Assembly: GCF_001426505.1 (NCBI RefSeq)
Contig: NZ_LMEV01000018.1
Coordinates: forward strand, 1 to 64,000
Direction of reading: 5' to 3'
Origin: Variovorax sp. Root473
Lineage (GTDB): Bacteria > Pseudomonadota > Gammaproteobacteria > Burkholderiales > Burkholderiaceae_C
Length of the DNA: 64,000 bases
The position numbers and the translations under genes were made by a program. Below the pieces are notes generated by a model, which did not search any database, was not told where the DNA came from, and saw only the letters and a program-made list of their open reading frames with translations. This document shows positions 63,469 to 64,000 of this stretch, piece by piece (within the stretch, counting starts at the first letter, position 1; every line of letters starts with the position of its first letter).

Positions 63469-64000
63469 ATGAGTCAAGCCACCCCCATCCTGCTCACGCC
63501 CGGCCCCCTGACCACCTCGGAGCGCACCCGCCAAGCGATGCTGCGCGACTGGGGTTCATGGGACGCCGACTTCAACCAGATCACGGCGCGCATCCGCAAG
63601 GAAGTGCTCAACATCGTGCACGGCACGGGCACCCACGAGTGCGTGCCCCTGCAAGGCAGCGGCACTTTCTCGGTCGAAGCGGCCATCGGCACGATCGTGC
63701 CGCGCAACGGCCATGTGCTGGTGCCGAGCAACGGCGCGTACTGCCAGCGCCTGGCCAGGATCTGCAAGGTGCTGGGCCGCAAGCTCACGACCATCGACTA
63801 CACCGAGGAGAAGCAGGTCTCGCCCGCCGACGTCGACCGCGCCCTCGCGGCCGACCCGTCCATCACGCACGTCGCGGTGGTGCACTGCGAAACGGGCGCC
63901 GGCGTGCTCAACCCGCTGCACGAGATCGCGCTGGTCGTCGCCAGGCACGGGCGCGGCTTGATCATCGATGCGATGAGTTCTTTCGGCGCCCTGGACATCG
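63469..64000 (+). CDS. phnW: 2-Aminoethylphosphonate:pyruvate aminotransferase (3' end beyond window)
   Basis: The frame starts at the ATG at 63469 and runs open to the edge (177 codons). It reads ILLTPGPLTTSERTRQAML at the N-terminus and later LQGSGTFSVEAAIGT, ARICKVLGRK and VHCETGAGVLNP, with IIDAMSSFGA at the cofactor Asp, all typical of PhnW-type class V aminotransferases. The PLP Lys lies beyond the edge. It transfers the amino group of 2-aminoethylphosphonate to pyruvate, giving phosphonoacetaldehyde for PhnY. A GGAG site precedes the start. Confidence 0.9.
   Translation, partial: MSQATPILLTPGPLTTSERTRQAMLRDWGSWDADFNQITARIRKEVLNIVHGTGTHECVPLQGSGTFSVEAAIGTIVPRNGHVLVPSNGAYCQRLARICKVLGRKLTTIDYTEEKQVSPADVDRALAADPSITHVAVVHCETGAGVLNPLHEIALVVARHGRGLIIDAMSSFGALDI

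Overview
The window is GC-rich, densely packed bacterial chromosome. Gene order and protein features point to the Comamonadaceae (Burkholderiales), most likely Variovorax or a close relative. Evidence includes an aroA-cmk gene fusion, the gyrA-serC-pheA-tyrA-aroA/cmk-rpsA-ihfB-lapAB order, a tmRNA tag reading ANDERFALAA, TRAP and NitT/TauT transporters, a form II cox operon and a 2-aminoethylphosphonate locus. The genus is inferred from remembered gene content, not from a search.

Region 1 (1-690) is the edge of what looks like an old integrated element. An IS21-like end abuts the C-terminal remnant of a tyrosine recombinase, next to the tmRNA gene (ssrA, minus strand), a common integration target. 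Region 2 (700-15.9 kb) is core genome: gph and ubiG, an OmpA-family protein, then a long plus-strand supraoperon carrying gyrA, a DUF2059 protein, serC, pheA, tyrA, aroA-cmk, rpsA, ihfB, lapA and lapB, and a small helix-hairpin-helix secreted protein. Region 3 (16-25.5 kb) is transport: a DctPQM TRAP system, a CrcB/FluC fluoride channel and a complete Mrp/Pha-type cation/proton antiporter (PhaAB-C-D-E-F-G) with every junction overlapping.

Region 4 (25.5-31.9 kb) is an uncharacterised, apparently catabolic locus. A divergently transcribed periplasmic binding protein, a TetR regulator, an ABC permease and ATPase, an SDR-like protein lacking the usual Lys, a GNAT protein and a DapA-family aldolase lie around two near-identical palindromes that flank tetR. 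Region 5 (31.9-41.4 kb) is a minus-strand molybdenum hydroxylase operon of the form II CO dehydrogenase type (coxS-L-M-D-E-G plus an XdhC-family maturation factor) with a divergent GAF/Fis-type regulator.

Region 6 (41.5-53.9 kb) pairs a Liv-type ABC transporter with an M20 N-carbamoyl-amino-acid amidohydrolase and an M81 (MlrC-like) metallopeptidase, regulated perhaps by a GntR protein. Beside it a LysR regulator faces a beta-alanine:pyruvate aminotransferase and a CoA-acylating (methyl)malonate-semialdehyde dehydrogenase. Together they could convert N-carbamoyl-beta-alanine-like compounds through beta-alanine to acetyl-CoA (inference).

Region 7 (53.9-64 kb) is a phosphonate locus built around one divergent control region with a nested palindrome. 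Leftward runs phnR-phnA-phnY-(PhnZ-like HD oxygenase)-(FAD oxidase); rightward runs a 2-aminoethylphosphonate ABC importer followed by phnW, which is cut by the window edge. It holds both a hydrolytic route (PhnW-PhnY-PhnA) and an oxidative enzyme of the PhnZ family.
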